Below, piece after piece: positions 1-19,900 of a DNA stretch of 64,000 bases (its first letter is position 1; the number at the start of each line of letters is the position of its first letter). The DNA lies in contig OZ005707.1 of assembly GCA_963930775.1 (NCBI GenBank), positions 1,550,001 to 1,614,000 on the forward strand, written 5' to 3'. The translations under genes were made by a program, and so were the position numbers. Below the pieces are notes generated by a model. It saw only the letters and a list, made by a program, of their open reading frames with translations. It searched no databases and was not told the origin of the DNA. The stretch is from Cliona cf. orientalis (taxonomy: Eukaryota; Porifera; Demospongiae; Clionaida; Clionaidae).

Positions 1-3107
<3,107 letters not shown>

Positions 3108-5101
3108 CCTCGGCCGAGACGGAAAATTGACAAAAGTTTGATAGGTCTACCAACAAATTTTCAGGTAAGAGCATCAGTTTGTGACCTGTTATTGTCTCTA
3201 TCACTGTCAACTGTCAACAAAAGATTATGCATTATAATGCTTGGAGGTAGTATGATAAAGAGTTATCTTTGCCTCTAAACTACAACATAGTTCTCTGTCC
3301 GTGGCAGTGACTCTTCAGTAGCAGGGAGTAGTGCTAGTGGTTCAGTAAATACTGTATTAGGTCAATGGTTTATAGTAGACATGACACTCGCACCTCAAGC
3401 GGGTATGGTGTGTGATGCTGTTCGCTGGAGCATGCACTAAGTGGGTGGATTTTGGCACCTCAAGTGGCTCAGTGATACCCTATAATGCCCAGTTTGTTTG
3501 TTTGTTTGTTTGTTTTGTTCCTTAGTGGCTCTGCAATTGCTTGTGTTTGCCTGAGCAGGCACTATAGGCGTGTTTTAAGCAAAGGCTGAATTTTTCAGAT
3601 GTTTCCTGATAGAATGCTGTGAAGAACATGTTCTCTAGCTTAGAGAGAGAGAGAGTGAGAGTGAGTTTTTGAGAGATGAATCACCAGGCACTGAGGCAGT
3701 GATTGTATGTGTAGCTATTGAAATAATATGAGCATGCTGAACATTCACTGCACCACGTCCGTTATGTTGGCTGATTGATGTGTGTCACCAGTACTCTTGA
3801 GTGTGTGAATTGTTGTCATTAGTGGCAATGTGTTTGGGTTTTGGCTTACGCCTTGCCTGGCATGAAGAGAGGGAATGTGGTATGTGGTGGGTGTGAGGAG
3901 TATGGGGGAGAGAGAGAGAGAGAGAGAGAACAACCTCTGGTTGAATTTTAGTGTCATGAAATATCCGTGAAGTATATACATGTGTGTAGCTTTGCATAGC
4001 ATCTGGTCTTAACAGTCCAAAAACATTGTATAACATGCACGTGTACAAAGACTTTGTTTATTACTGTGCTCATAAACATGCACCATCACACAAACACATC
4101 TACAGCACACAGGACATATTGGAAGCAGTGACTATGGACAGTCAGATGTAAGTAACCCACACCTTATACGTACCTAATCATGCATATCCTTACTATCACA
4201 TGTGACATGCATGTGCTAGGATGAGCTTATCAATGAATGCATGTATAGTCACATGTGCACATACACACAATCATAGTGCAGCATAAGGCAGATCAGATTA
4301 GTCTGCACACAACTCTACAATATGTGTATGTGCGGGGCATCCTACATTGTTGTAAGGGTGTATCTCTTCCCTCCCCCCCTTCTCTCTCTCTCTCTCTCTC
4401 CCCCTTCCCCCCCTCCCCCCCTCATACTCTCTTTTACACACTATGAAGTGTTTGAATTAGGGGCAGGTGGGTACCTTTCTTACTACTAGTGTTCAATTAG
4501 AAGCCCTGCATATTTTGTGTGTACTACATGACCTTAACCTTCTCACTGGAAACACGCATCCACTTACAGTTAGGCTCAGTGCAGACACAAATGCAGTCTA
4601 AAGGAGGCTTTGGTGATCATCAAGTGCCTTCAAATTTGACGCCATCAGGAAAGCCTGTGGTAAGTCACACTAGAGCTATGGGTTGTCTTGACCTCATTGA
4701 AGTTGTCCATGTACACTGTAATTATGGCAATGCATGGAAACAAGAGTCTTTCTATCTCTATAAGGAATATTAATAGCCACTGGTAGCCTGTTATATGGCG
4801 TTGTATTTAGTAGGGAAGTGTACTGAAATGAATTTGACTGAAATATTTGGTTCATCGTTAATGTATGAATCATAAGTTATCTGTGTTTCGTATCATTAGC
4901 TGTTCTAACAGCTGTGAGTAGTTTTACCTTCACTCCTAGCATAATTAATTCGTGTGGGTTAGTGTTGCAGCATTGATGTAATATGGAAATTAACGACCCC
5001 TTACCAAGTTGTGATGGGGTCACCTTTGCTTTTTATCATGACGACCCTTACCATTGAACTCATTCTCTCTTGTTCCACAGCAGAGCTCTTACACTCCATA
5101 G
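3108..5101 (+). CDS. CDC42 small effector (CDC42SE/SPEC)-like, four 3' exons
   Basis: Four exons join in phase 0: 3108-3164, 4106-4147, 4570-4659 and 5081-5101 (ends CCA TAG). All junctions are canonical (CAG|exon|GTAAGA, GTAAGT, GTAAGT). Together they give 69 residues. The first exon reads PRPRRKIDKSLIGLPTNFQ and the next HTGHIGSSDYGQSD, which is the CRIB signature (I-D-x-S-x-I-G-x-P-x-N-F-x-H-x-x-H-I-G) of small CDC42 effectors. The third exon contains QTQMQSKGG, matching the conserved C-terminal box of CDC42SE proteins, and the last gives QSSYTP and the stop. Family members are about 80 residues, bind GTP-CDC42 and sit at the membrane through an N-terminal Cys pair. The missing 15-20 N-terminal residues must lie on an upstream exon I could not place. 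Confidence 0.88.
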
Positions 5102-5134
5102 CACATTTCTCTACAACTCTGAGAGTGTTATTGT

Positions 5135-5140
5135 AATAAA
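5135..5140 (+). promoter_or_regulatory. poly(A) signal of the CDC42SE-like gene
   Basis: AATAAA lies 34 bases after the TAG stop, which is a normal distance for a compact 3' UTR. It supports 5081-5101 being the terminal coding exon. Confidence 0.6.
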
Positions 5141-5470
5141 CTATTATTATATTATTATTTGCCTCACAAACAGCAAAGCAACTTTTCCTATTCTCTTATT
5201 GTGACTGCTGTATCTATTTTCTCTCTCTGATATCTTATTAGTCCGTTTAATTTAATTTACAGTTCTGTTGGTTATTCTTTTTTTTCTGTGTTTCTGTATG
5301 TTACATATGCGTTTACGATTGTGTGTGCATCTATGTGCCATTTTATGGAGACTGCATGTACCTGTGTGTCACTGATTTCACAGCTTATGATAAATTATTA
5401 TCCTGATCAGAGTATGTATATTATACCAAAGCAATTGCATGCCACATTGTATGGGTTATGGACTGTACCA

Positions 5471-5911
5471 TATGTGATCTGCTCTGAGAAAAGGGACCAC
5501 TCGCGATATTTCATAAAAATTGAATTTTTAGCATGGATTGATAGCTTTATGTGTGCTGAATCCAATGGTGCAAGTTTCATGAAAAAAATACCGATCACAA
5601 GTGGAATTATGACCATTAAATTTTTTATACACGCAGGTAGATATATTCGTTTTTCGGAAAATGCACATATTTAATCAAATTTTGTAAATATATTAAGTTG
5701 TATGTGTCCGAGCAATTGTTTGCACCCAAGCATTACGATAGTTTACAGCAACTACATAAACATAGCATATCAATATGAAACTAAAATTCTACATTTTCTG
5801 GTAGACTAAAATACAGAAAAATGATAAATATTTATTTTCCCCACATTTTAGCTATTATTGTAAAATGAAATTTTATCCCAAGTGGTCCCTTTTCTCAGAG
5901 CAGGTCACATA
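5471..5911. repeat. Foldback element with 31-bp inverted ends
   Basis: The 31 bases at 5471-5501 (containing GCTCTGAGAAAAGGGACC) recur in reverse complement at 5881-5911 with one mismatch, about 380 bp apart. The interior is AT-rich and not palindromic. The open frame crossing the left end is not convincing as protein. It lies between the convergent 3' ends of the CDC42SE-like and kinase genes and looks like a small non-autonomous inverted-repeat element. I did not resolve a clear target-site duplication. Confidence 0.6.
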
Positions 5912-6071
5912 ATATAGTATAATATATTAACTTTAATAATTATAGCTAGCTTCTTCCAGACAGAAAGTTAGCAACAATGAATCATGCATAATATGCATGC
6001 ATATAAAATTATGAATACCGGTAGTCTACTTATGGACCAAAATATTATGCTTGAATTAAGGTTTTAAATTT

Positions 6072-8870
<2,799 letters not shown>

Positions 8871-9264
8871 CTTTTTGGACAGAAGGTGTAGTAGATCTAT
8901 ACATGTGTGAGTGCAGTAACAACATGAACTTTGTGCACCCAGCCCCTCCCCCTTTCCTAGAGATGCAACTACCAGTGGCTTGCAACTTCAACTACCTACG
9001 CTCTATCTCTTTGCAGTCAGATTGTGTGATCTTACTCACTTACAGTGGCGATCTTTTCTCGATGAGCAGCTTTGGAGCTAGAGATGCTGAGAAACAGCTG
9101 GTAGGTATAGACCGAGGGGCGGGTCCGCTAGATTGGCATATTCGGGACAGCCCCCCACGGATCATGTGACGTACACTTGACCAAGCCAGCTGATTTCTTC
9201 TTGTGTGTTTGAGCATCACAGAGAGCTACACGGGCTAGCTTCGCCGAGGAAGTAGCTTGCGAGG
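8871..9264. promoter_or_regulatory. Divergent promoter between kinase and LRMDA-like genes
   Basis: The kinase ATG (minus, 8870) and the LRMDA-like ATG (plus, 9265) are 394 bp apart. On the minus strand an exon-like block ends at about 9045 with GCCACT|GTAAGTGAG, suggesting a non-coding first exon spliced to an acceptor just before the kinase ATG (CTGTCCAAAAAG|ATGG). The region from 9100 is comparatively GC-rich. It holds an inverted CCAAT box (ATTGG, 9132-9136) and TCATGTGAC (9162-9170), an E-box of the MiT/TFE (M-box) type overlapping a CRE-like TGACGT. No TATA box is evident on either side. Confidence 0.5.
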
Positions 9265-12200
9265 ATGTCCAAGGGATCTAAACCAGACGAGGAGTCGGCG
9301 CTGAGTCTGGCCTACCGCGGCCTGACGGAGCTGCCGAGAGAGAGCATCCCAAAGTTGGCCAAAGTTCGTCACTTAGACCTCAGCAACAATAATTTCTCGT
9401 ATCCTTTGAACCACGGCACACACCTTGCATACACTCGTGTGATTCTTGGTATTAAAGAGGTGCATGGGGGTTCACTATATTAAAAATAGTATGCGCGGTC
9501 TGACCTCGGTATCTTGACGGCCGTATTGTTGACTGTATCAACTGATGACCTTTACCAGAAAATAAAAAATGGAATAAATACCGTAGTAGGTAATATCGGA
9601 ATGCTCATAAAGGAAGGATTCTTGTCTAGCCAGTAATTAAATACAGGAAATAAGTTAACCATCTTCGAAACCTCTATACATGCCGTTTTGTAGGAATGAG
9701 TATTGAATTTCTTGTCTCAGACTTCTCTAATGATCGCAACGAAAGCTGATCCCTCTAACTTGCCTGGGCTTGTATCTCATCCGCTAAATCTTGAATGACC
9801 GAAACCTAGCAGATGCTGTAATTTTCTTCTCTCATTGATCAGCCCCAGTTTCATGATCATTCACTAGCCAGTATGTGGTTGTGATCAAGAGTGCATTAGA
9901 TGTGGTGATATTTCATTACTTGATTGAGTGTTACCTTCCAATTATTACTTAATCTAATACTACGCATGAAAAAATCAATTTTGGAAAACGTGCATTTTTC
10001 TGGTAAAGGTCGTCAATCGCTCCATATATAAACGTTATGAGAATTCATAAAAATTCTAATTTATTACGTTAAATTGGATCATGCGTTGTATTCGAGTAAC
10101 TACGGTAACTTGAACCACAAGTGTTTGGATGGTACTTTAAGATTACATACTGGTAAGCCAAGGTCCCTTCCAGTCTGACTTCAATGGGGGCAGTGTGCCT
10201 CATCACTAGTCAGTGATCCATAATATTATTATTATGGCTAAAGAGGAAAAAAAACATTTGAAGTCTTTTACGGTGGCTTGCGAATATGTAGCTTCCTGAT
10301 TCAACAAGTGGTTATGGGTGATCTAACTCAATTAATTACAAAGGACAGTGATCCTTTGCCACAGGTCATGTCATGCGCATGTTGTGCTTACTGGGTGTGA
10401 TTGCACTCTATAAAAACACTATAACCTTTATAGATCTGTTTAATTTGCTAATTCAATCATCAGACCCTTTAAGTGGAGGCTCTCCCCAGTTGCTAAACAG
10501 AAGGCTGAGTTTGGAGTCGGACTTAACCAACCTTGAAAAAGATTATTTATAATGCTGACACACGTCTGTACACACTCAGCGCTTGTAATTAAATTAGGAA
10601 TAAATCATTTTTAACAGGGTCATGCAGTCACAATCAGTTGGTCCGCCAAGATGCCTATAGTGCTGTGTAAACTGCCTAATTAGCACTATCCTGCACCAGT
10701 ATAATAATTATAATGGTTATCTTTGGCTAGTACTATATAGTATTGTAACTGCAATAAATGGTGTGGGTATGAAATTTGATATGAGAAAATATGTGACTAA
10801 CTTCAATGTCTGCTGACATCACCAGTAATCCTAGATGGCTAGGCAGACTTTGTTCACTGTTGTTAAACAAGGGAAACACCTAATGCTTTAATTGATTAAT
10901 TAGTGCCGGTAGCGGTATATCCCTTTGATGTATTAAATAGTGCTAGCCTTGCAGTTTAATAATTGTATGGTTAGTTGAATATAATAGGTAGTGCTGTGGC
11001 TACCTTATATGGTAATTATCCAGTCAGGCTAATTAATTGAGTGATTAATTACAATACATGATAGGGTCAGCACCTTGCTTGACCTTTTGACATTGATGAA
11101 AGTGATTTATTCGAGTTACTCGTGCGCCCACTGTTGTACTCCTCCCTCCCTCCCCCTCCCTTTCTCCCTCCCTCCCCTCTCTCCTTAAGCCTTCCATACT
11201 GACTTTACATAACAAAACTAGACGTCTCCTGTCTGACGTCTATAGACATCGTTCTTGAGGTTAGGTGTGCATGTGTGAGTGGGGATGATGTGAGTGGGTG
11301 GTTATTCAGTGCATTAATTAATTTTAAGATTTTGTAAGTGTGCATGAGCAGTTTTTGTGTGTGGTGTATACAGTGGTCGTGGTTGTTGTATAATTGTGGT
11401 CTTGTACTTCCAACTGAGCAGAAGTATAATTATACTAGTATCGATTAACCCACCTGGGCAATAATTAATTGCTCTTGTAACCTTGCCGTTGTGACGTTGC
11501 TTCCGGCCAAGCGTTACTTAGTGAAACTTATAGCATAATATTATTATGATGTGGTTGCAATTGCATCCATGGGTGGGTGAAAGCACTGCATGATGACAGT
11601 ACACGTATCACTCATTAACTTTTCTTTGCATTAATTACTACGCATGCTTACGCAATTGCAGGGGCGGAGCTTGTGGGCGGTTGGTAGTACTACTACTAAT
11701 TGAACTACATTGATGCGTGCACAGTGCGTGGGTGGGTGGACGGGCAGGCTGGGTGCCTAGCAATGGCACATGTACCTACAGCTCTCCTATAGTTGTTATT
11801 AGTTTTGTATGCAAGCTAGGCAGCATGTACATGCATGTAGGTAGATCAAAGCAATTGGATTCCACTTCCAGGTCCCACGTTAGGTTGTCGATCTGAATCA
11901 CGTTGCAAAACACCACCGACGAAATGTATAGTGACAGTATCGCTATTTCAAAGTCATTTCATCCATGTGTTCCTCCGATAATCGCTCCCATGGACTTATC
12001 AATCACTGGTGTACATACCTTAGATATTTCTTTAATTTAGCATACATGATATGGGAGTGAAGATACTGTGCATGAAGCTAGCTGAAGTCGTGATGTTGGA
12101 AATCCTTACACAATAGTAATTATTGCATTAGTGTAATTGGATTTTACTACATATGGTCATTAATCAGTTAGCTAATCATAACAGGGTTACGTACGTTATA

Positions 12201-12661
12201 ATAGTATCAATTCCCTACACTTTAATTAGTGTGCTATGCACCCTCCCAAATTCTCTCCCCCCTCACTCCCAAGCTAATTAAGAGGTGACCACAATTTCTT
12301 TTCCAAGTGAACTGAAATCTGCAATGGAATCCTCAACAACTCAAATTTCCTGGGTACATGCATGCATAATAATTATGTATAAAATTACTAATTGTAGCTA
12401 GGTGCATTTTATACTTAAACTATATTATTTTGTCTAAATCACTGAACCGGCCTTGCCTTGTGCACTGTACTGGTTCCCTATACTGTGCTCATAACAATGT
12501 GTTAATCACTCCCCCCACAAGGTGCAAAGACGAGTCAGACTGCACTGCAGCTAGCGTGACAAAATTCGTGTTTATATGTACCTACGTTATGTGATTCACA
12601 AAGGGATAAAGGAGGAAGGGAAGAGGGAGAGAGTGAGAGGGAAGGGAGAGAGAGGGGCGGG

Positions 12662-12696
<35 letters not shown>

Positions 12697-15600
12697 GGCC
12701 AGAGAGGGGGTGGATTGATCCCTCGAGACCTCTATTTCACCAAATACCTTTGAAGCTCCTGATCAGTCTAATTCTAAGTTATATGTGGTCTTACTGTCAC
12801 TCGAGTATCGTTTACCCTAGCTAATTCCTCGCATCTGTTGACACCTTTCTCCCCCCTCCCTCCGTCCCCCCTCTCCTTGTTTGTCTCTCCCACTTCCTGT
12901 CTGATGAAAAACACCGTGTGAACTTACCTGCTCCACATTATCGTGTCCACCACTGCTTGGTTTCCAAATGTCCATATAGACTTCCCTCTCTCGTTGGAAC
13001 AACTACTTTTTTGTGCATATAATGTCGGGAAAGGTCATGGCCGCAGCTGCTTCGTAGCTAATTTTGGAAACGTGTTGTGCCATTGTACTATGTAGTCAGC
13101 TATGCTCTTGATATGTGACTCGATTTGACTATAATAATATTATTACTTAACTGGAATGCATTTGACCAATCAGAGACCTCCGTTCCTTATTCGGTCTATC
13201 GGAGATGAGGGCGTTAATTTTGGATAACAATCAGATCACATCTCACACTGTGTTTCCTCCCCTGCCCAAGTTGAAAATCCTCTGGGTCAATAAGAACAAT
13301 ATCTCCAATCTCTCAGTTTTTATGGAATCCGTGGCAACGAACTTTCCCGACCTCGAGCAGCTCTGCATGATGAACAATCCTGCAGCGCCAAGCTACTTCA
13401 ATGGAGGATCAAGACAAGAGTATCTAGACTACAGGTGTAGTTCACCTCTCTCTCTCCCTCCCTCCCTCCCTCCCTCCCCCCCCCCCCCCCCCCCCCCTCT
13501 CTCTCTCTCTCTCTCTGCATACATTTTTTTCTTATTGGTGGTTGGGGGGGGGGGGGGTAGATGAGACAATTTTCCTACTTAGACTAAGGGGTTTTAAGTG
13601 CTGTATAGAGGTATCAAGATTATAATACTCCCTCGTGACCTCTAGCTACCCAAGTGCTACCGTAGCAACACTATTATAATATATGTATTGAATGCTGGGA
13701 GAACATTATGAAATTATGCTAATTACATGCATGAAGCTAATTTGGAATGTCTTGCATCTATCCCCTTACATAATTACTCATAATGTCGATTTTGGATTTT
13801 TAGACAATTTGTGATCAGTCACCTATTTCATCTTGAGTACCTTGACGACAGCCCGGTCACGGCCGGGGAGAGGGAGGCGGCCGGGAAGATCTACGGCAAG
13901 CGAAGACCCAGCGCTCTATCGTCAGTCGGCAAGACACCATCCTCACAGGTATATACATATGTGAGTGGGTGTGGTTGGTGGGTGTGGCTTGTTGGCATTT
14001 TGTATAATTATGTGCGGATGGTGCTTATAACATGTACATCTGTAAGAGATTCATAAGTCCTTAATTTGCTATAGTTGGTGCATTAGATCTAAAACTACCA
14101 TAATACTGCTCTAGACACCGGTAAACAGTATCTGCATTAATTTTGCATTAAATTTTTAATCAATTTTATCACCTGCATGGCCATGTCTGACCTCTATATT
14201 TACATCGAAGTCTAGTATGAATAGTTATGTAAAAGCAAATTAAAGTCCTCCAAGTGTGTTATAATTATAAACAGCATTCCTGACAGCTAGAGAACGCATC
14301 AAGTGACACGGAGTTATCAGAGTTATCGTTGTATCGCTATTCCGCATTTCCATACGTCCTATATAGCTCTTGTGTAGTATAATTATGACTATGTACCAGA
14401 TCAAAAGTGTACTTGTCTAGAACTGCTCATGTTGATTGTACCTGCACCATGAACCATGATTCGAGAATTGTATCCTTCTGGTAGTGTTTTCATAGGCAAA
14501 CCTTTGAGAGCTGTCCGCTAATTCAATTAGCTTTGTGCAATTTTAGTACCATTTCCTGGAACAGTGCTTTTGTACTCTAGAGTTTACCTAAGACTGTCCT
14601 GGACCCCTTCAAAGAGAGCCCAGGCTCGTGAATATCATTATCTCTCACCTTGGACATTTTTGCAGTTGGCAGCTGTACTGTCTGAAGGATAGCTGGATGG
14701 ATGGGATTTTTCCCCTAAAAGCAGATTCCCAGCTTTAGTTGGTCATCTTTTGCATATTTGGCATATTCCTGTCCATACAGCTCTCTAATCTGTCCAGACT
14801 TTATGACTATAATATTCTCATCTGTCTAGCTATAGATGTGTAGCTCTAAGGTATAATATACCTACCAGTACTTGAGACACTCGAGAATGTGTACTAGCTA
14901 TAGAACACCTGATGGAATTTTCAGTATGCAAGTGGCCCCGTTTACCTTTAAATCCCAGGTTGCCTATAATATAATCTTTTCAATATTATATTAATTTTAT
15001 GCACAACTGCTACAATGCAAGAGAGGGGCCGGGAGCCCGGCCATTGCTTCATACCCATGCATCTCTCCAAGAACCTGGATATGATGAGTGTGCAGCATTG
15101 TAATGGGGTCTCGGAATGAGCCTGGCTATATTATTATTATACATGTACTTTATTAAAGATTGCGAGAAAAGATTGCGTCAATAGCTATGCTGAGTATGTC
15201 TCCCAGAATCGGAATCAAGGCCAGAGATGATTTCTGATACTACTGTCAGGATTGCATTGCAAGCGAAACTCTTATTATCCATGGTACAGTGTAAAATTCT
15301 ACCAATACTTAAAGTGATGAGAGTCACAGTAGTTTCAGTGTAGCGCTAGATATACAGTGTATGTATGTGTGTGTGTGCAGTGGGGGGGGGGTGGGATGGT
15401 AAGGTCACTCGTTGGTAATGCTTTTTACGTACATGTCGACTCAGTATCAGCTGTTTCTGATTAGGCAAGGCCCACGTGCTATAGCCAATGGCCATCTGTC
15501 AGAGAGTGAGCAGCACGTGTGGCACAACAATATGTATGGATAACCATAATTATAATATATGGGATACGTGCATCGATGAGTGCATGCTGCAATTAATGGG

Positions 15601-16878
15601 TACTGTAGTAGTTATGGATTGATATCGATGTGGGGTATCCCTCTGATAAGCCAAACTTCACATAACAGAAGCTCCATTTAGGGACTCACAATGGGAGATG
15701 GATATTGTACATTCACGTACGTGTACGTGTGTGCACATTGCTACAATAGAGATTGCGGTTAAAACTGTCCTGGCACAGAGTCTCTGACCTAAACGGCTCG
15801 TGTTCTCTTCTTCCCCGTGTCCCTCCTCTGCTCTGTTTGTCCCCACCGATGCCAAACTGCAACCGTGAGACAGTCTTAAGGTTTGGAGAATCCCTTGTTT
15901 CTCCCAAAGTATATATTATTATACTCCCTCATGCATGTGGGTACTTGGAGAAATCCAGTACAATCATGTGCACTTCGTATGTAGTCTGATTGTATTGTGC
16001 CCCCCCCCCCCCCCAACCTTTCCTAGACAGGCACTAGCTAGCTAGCTACATGGTAGTGTTCTCCAATCTTCCCCACGCCAAATTTAGGTAATACTTGCAG
16101 GGTGCATCCATGGCTGCTTAAGTTAATTGATTTAGGTTCCACCCACTTGATCACAGATCAAAGTATGAGGGAATCTGAAGGGCCTGAGAACGATCGAGGT
16201 CACGAGGAAAGACACTCGACTGTTGACATTCCTGGGGACAGTCGAATAGAGTGCTTAAGTGCAGAGACAATAGAATGGAACCGTTTGGCCATAACGTGAT
16301 CATAGGTATTACTATCCATGGCACTTCAAGACAAGCACATACATACGTATGTATAATATTATTATGGTACACGTATTCAGTGGGTGGCCACAATCAATGG
16401 CATTAAGGCTATTGGGTATAATACCTAATACTGACATTATGCATGTGATGGGTGGCCACCAAACAGCACTGATTAGCTGGTGGAATAATAGAGATTTTGT
16501 GCAGCTGCAGTACTAGTGTGTAGCGCATTTTAGTCACTCTAGATATACTATATTATATTATTATCATGGTGAAAAAACACATTATCTTCGAGTGGGCAGG
16601 GGCACACGGTGTATGAACCCCGTGAACCGTATACAGATTACAGCTAACTAGTTTTACTGGTGCACGCTGAAGTGCAGACAGGCATATCTAGTTACAACCT
16701 GAACTGACTCATTCTCATGCAATACTACAGTGAGCGATTTTTTTTATCCCACAGTGTGCACACTCTATAGATCTATAGCTGGCCTCCGTTAACTGTTGTA
16801 GTCAATTAGGGATTAGTCATGACTGTCAAAAAAATGAAATAAGAAGCAAACGAATATTATAGGGAGGTGCGGCGATTC

Positions 16879-16922
<44 letters not shown>

Positions 16923-19900
16923 CTCTCTTTATCTATCTAATTTCTGAGTGTGCTTACTGGTCAAGTCGATCGTATGACTTTGCACGCTCATTACCTTGTG
17001 CCAATGAGCTTTGAAAAGCCAGCATCATTTGTGAATCACCTGCTCACATCCCACTCATTGCTAGCATGGGAGCATTAGCTGCATATACTGAACTGGCTGC
17101 TCGCAACACATCTAGTACTGTGTATGTGTCAATTTGAACGCACCACATAAAATTTTTTTCTAAATAAATTGTTGCATTGTGCATGTGGATATGATATGGG
17201 GGGTGGGGGGGGGGGGGGGGGATGCAGATAAACTATCAGTTATACTTAGCACACTATTTGGGGATGTGATGTAAACCCTGTCAGGTCTAGGAACTGAACT
17301 TATTCTTATCCAATTCCTGTAACTTAACTAGCTATAGATTCCAATGCTAATTAACATGGCAACCTTGGTGAGTCATTATAACTAATACGTGTTGTATAAA
17401 CACGTGCATACCATGATACATACATAATTATGTGCATTGCTTATAAACTTAGCTATACCTACGTACACCATCACTATAAATAATAATCATACAAAATCTT
17501 AAATTTGCATTAGTTTACGTGCCACCGGAACTTAATCGGCTATTAAAAACATTTACACAGTGTTCTCTCTGCTATGGAATTTCGCACATGCAAAACTCGG
17601 TGAGCAATGGCTTTGCGAGCGTCACAGATGCTTGACTCCCCATCTGGTGGGAGGGTACACATCACTAGCATTCCTTTGGGCCCGTGCACTACAACCACGC
17701 TCGAGTTCGCTCCCAAGGCTCACTAGTACTGCAATAAATATAATGATCATTATTGTCGTGGAAGTATTGTATTGTATGGTGCAGATCGAGATGTAGCTGG
17801 GTGGTATAATAAGATACAAGTGTTCTCCCCACTTCCCTTTTGATCTTGAAGTGGGTGGAGTTTAAAGACTTTGATGTGGTTGCTAGCTCCTCCCCTTCGC
17901 TTTGAGAAGATTCCAGGGAGAACACTATAACACCTACTATATAGTTATATATAGATACTGTGCAGACCATTCTACGTTGAATCAAATATGGTAATGGTTC
18001 TAAATTAGAGTGTCTGACTGCCAATGAGAAGTGTCCAAACTTACGTACCTATGTATAATAATACTGGATTTCCTGCTATAGTATCATCGTGTATGGTTCA
18101 GAGTTCAAATTTCAGCTATGCAGCTTCTGGAATGATAATGGGTCCCTTAGCTGCAGCTCGTTTCAACAGTTGGGGTACGGAGATTTTTCTAACCGTGTAC
18201 ACTAGCTGTGATGATAAGGTGGACCCCCACTGCCCGCACCCACCCTGAGGCTGTCCCGGCTCCCGGGGGAAATCTAAAAATAGAACAGTTTTTTTGCATC
18301 CATATATGTACGTAAATATTAGAGCCAGTTTAAGATCTAGGCAATTGTACATGCACATGCATGGGGCTATTATAAGCTACCATTACTTCAAGAGTATTGT
18401 AATTATACTCATAGTAATAAATAGAAGTCGTAAAATTTACATTGTGTTGTTTGTATAATATAAAAAAAATTTAAACTCATAAAGTTTGAGTTCTTAACGT
18501 TTTTATAATGTATTGCGTATATGGCATATCCGGGCCATCCCTACTTATAGAGTCTACCGACTCTATGATATTGGATGTATGCAGTGGTTAGTACATGTAC
18601 CACTTCAAGAGGAAAGTTGAAATGTCCTATAATTAGATCTAGATTAATGAGCAAATGCGGAAAGAGGATCTTACAGTACGTGGCCGTGGTCGTGGGTGCA
18701 CAGGCATAAAAGAAATTGATTTAATTAATTTGCCATGTGAAATGATTAGCGTGGATTAAAGAGTTCACATGAATGGAGAGCTCACTGTATATATATGAAA
18801 GTACAAAGCGCCGTATTCATTTCGGAGCCAAAGTTGAGATGACATATCCTCCATGCGAACGTATAATTTTGGTGTGGGCTGAACCAATCTATAGAGCTGG
18901 AATGTGGAACATCTATGGCAGTGCACTCTGCTGCCTACACTATGACAACTGAATAAGGATCGAACACTTTGGCATGCCCGATACATGCAGGTTATTATAT
19001 AATACCACATCCCATCTAATAAGCGGCATATGCACTGTAGCACGTACGTACGTACGTACCAGCGAAAGCGTTGATCACGTAATTCAATCCCTCCCTCAAA
19101 TCTAATGACTATTGACCCTTGTCTTTATTTGATGGTTGGGAATTCCACTGGTAATGTCATTTGGTACCTGCGTGGCACCAAGCACCAGGCATGCAGCAGG
19201 CGGGAGGTGGGAGGCAGGGGGCGTCAGCTTACATGCATCTAGCTCGGCACAATAGCCTGTAGCTAGGCAGGCAGCATTGATTTCTCCAGGGACTCCTAAC
19301 TATCTGAAAAGGAACCCAACCGTTCCTTTTGTGCTGCATGCCAAAACTTTCAAAAACTGTATCCATAGCTATGTACGTACATATATCGTGTGCTGAGTGG
19401 AATTGTTTTCATTCATAATGTGGTTGTGCATGCTCCTGGTGCTATAGTATAAAATCTATGTAGGTATACTATGATCGTGAGTTGATGTTCATTCTTGAGC
19501 TGACAATGTCATTTAGCTGTAGCATGGCAACGTTATGATACTCGTTATCGTTAAGCTTTTGATATTGGATGGCGATCCCATGGGGGGGTATTTCTAAATG
19601 ATGAAGGTTGAGCACATTTTGAGCGAGCCGTCATATTACTACTACTGTAACAGTGGTGAGGTCATCGGAAAAAAAGTTTGATTTGCTATTAAGCTTCCCA
19701 TAACAAGATTAAGCTTCTTATTAATTGGAATGCTTGTGGTCACAGAGGCAATGTTGAGAAGACGAAGGTATGAGCAAGTGGACTGCCACAAAAATAGGCG
19801 ATGATTTAATAAAGAGTAAGCTATAGACACCTATATATAGAATGTTCTTGTTTTCCAGTCCTGACATATTCAAGGCACTAGACGGCTGGGGCGTGAATAG

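Noticed and set aside
5288-5674. 128-codon plus-strand frame
   Set aside because: No splice or family support. It crosses the left end of the foldback element and has AT-rich, intron-like composition.
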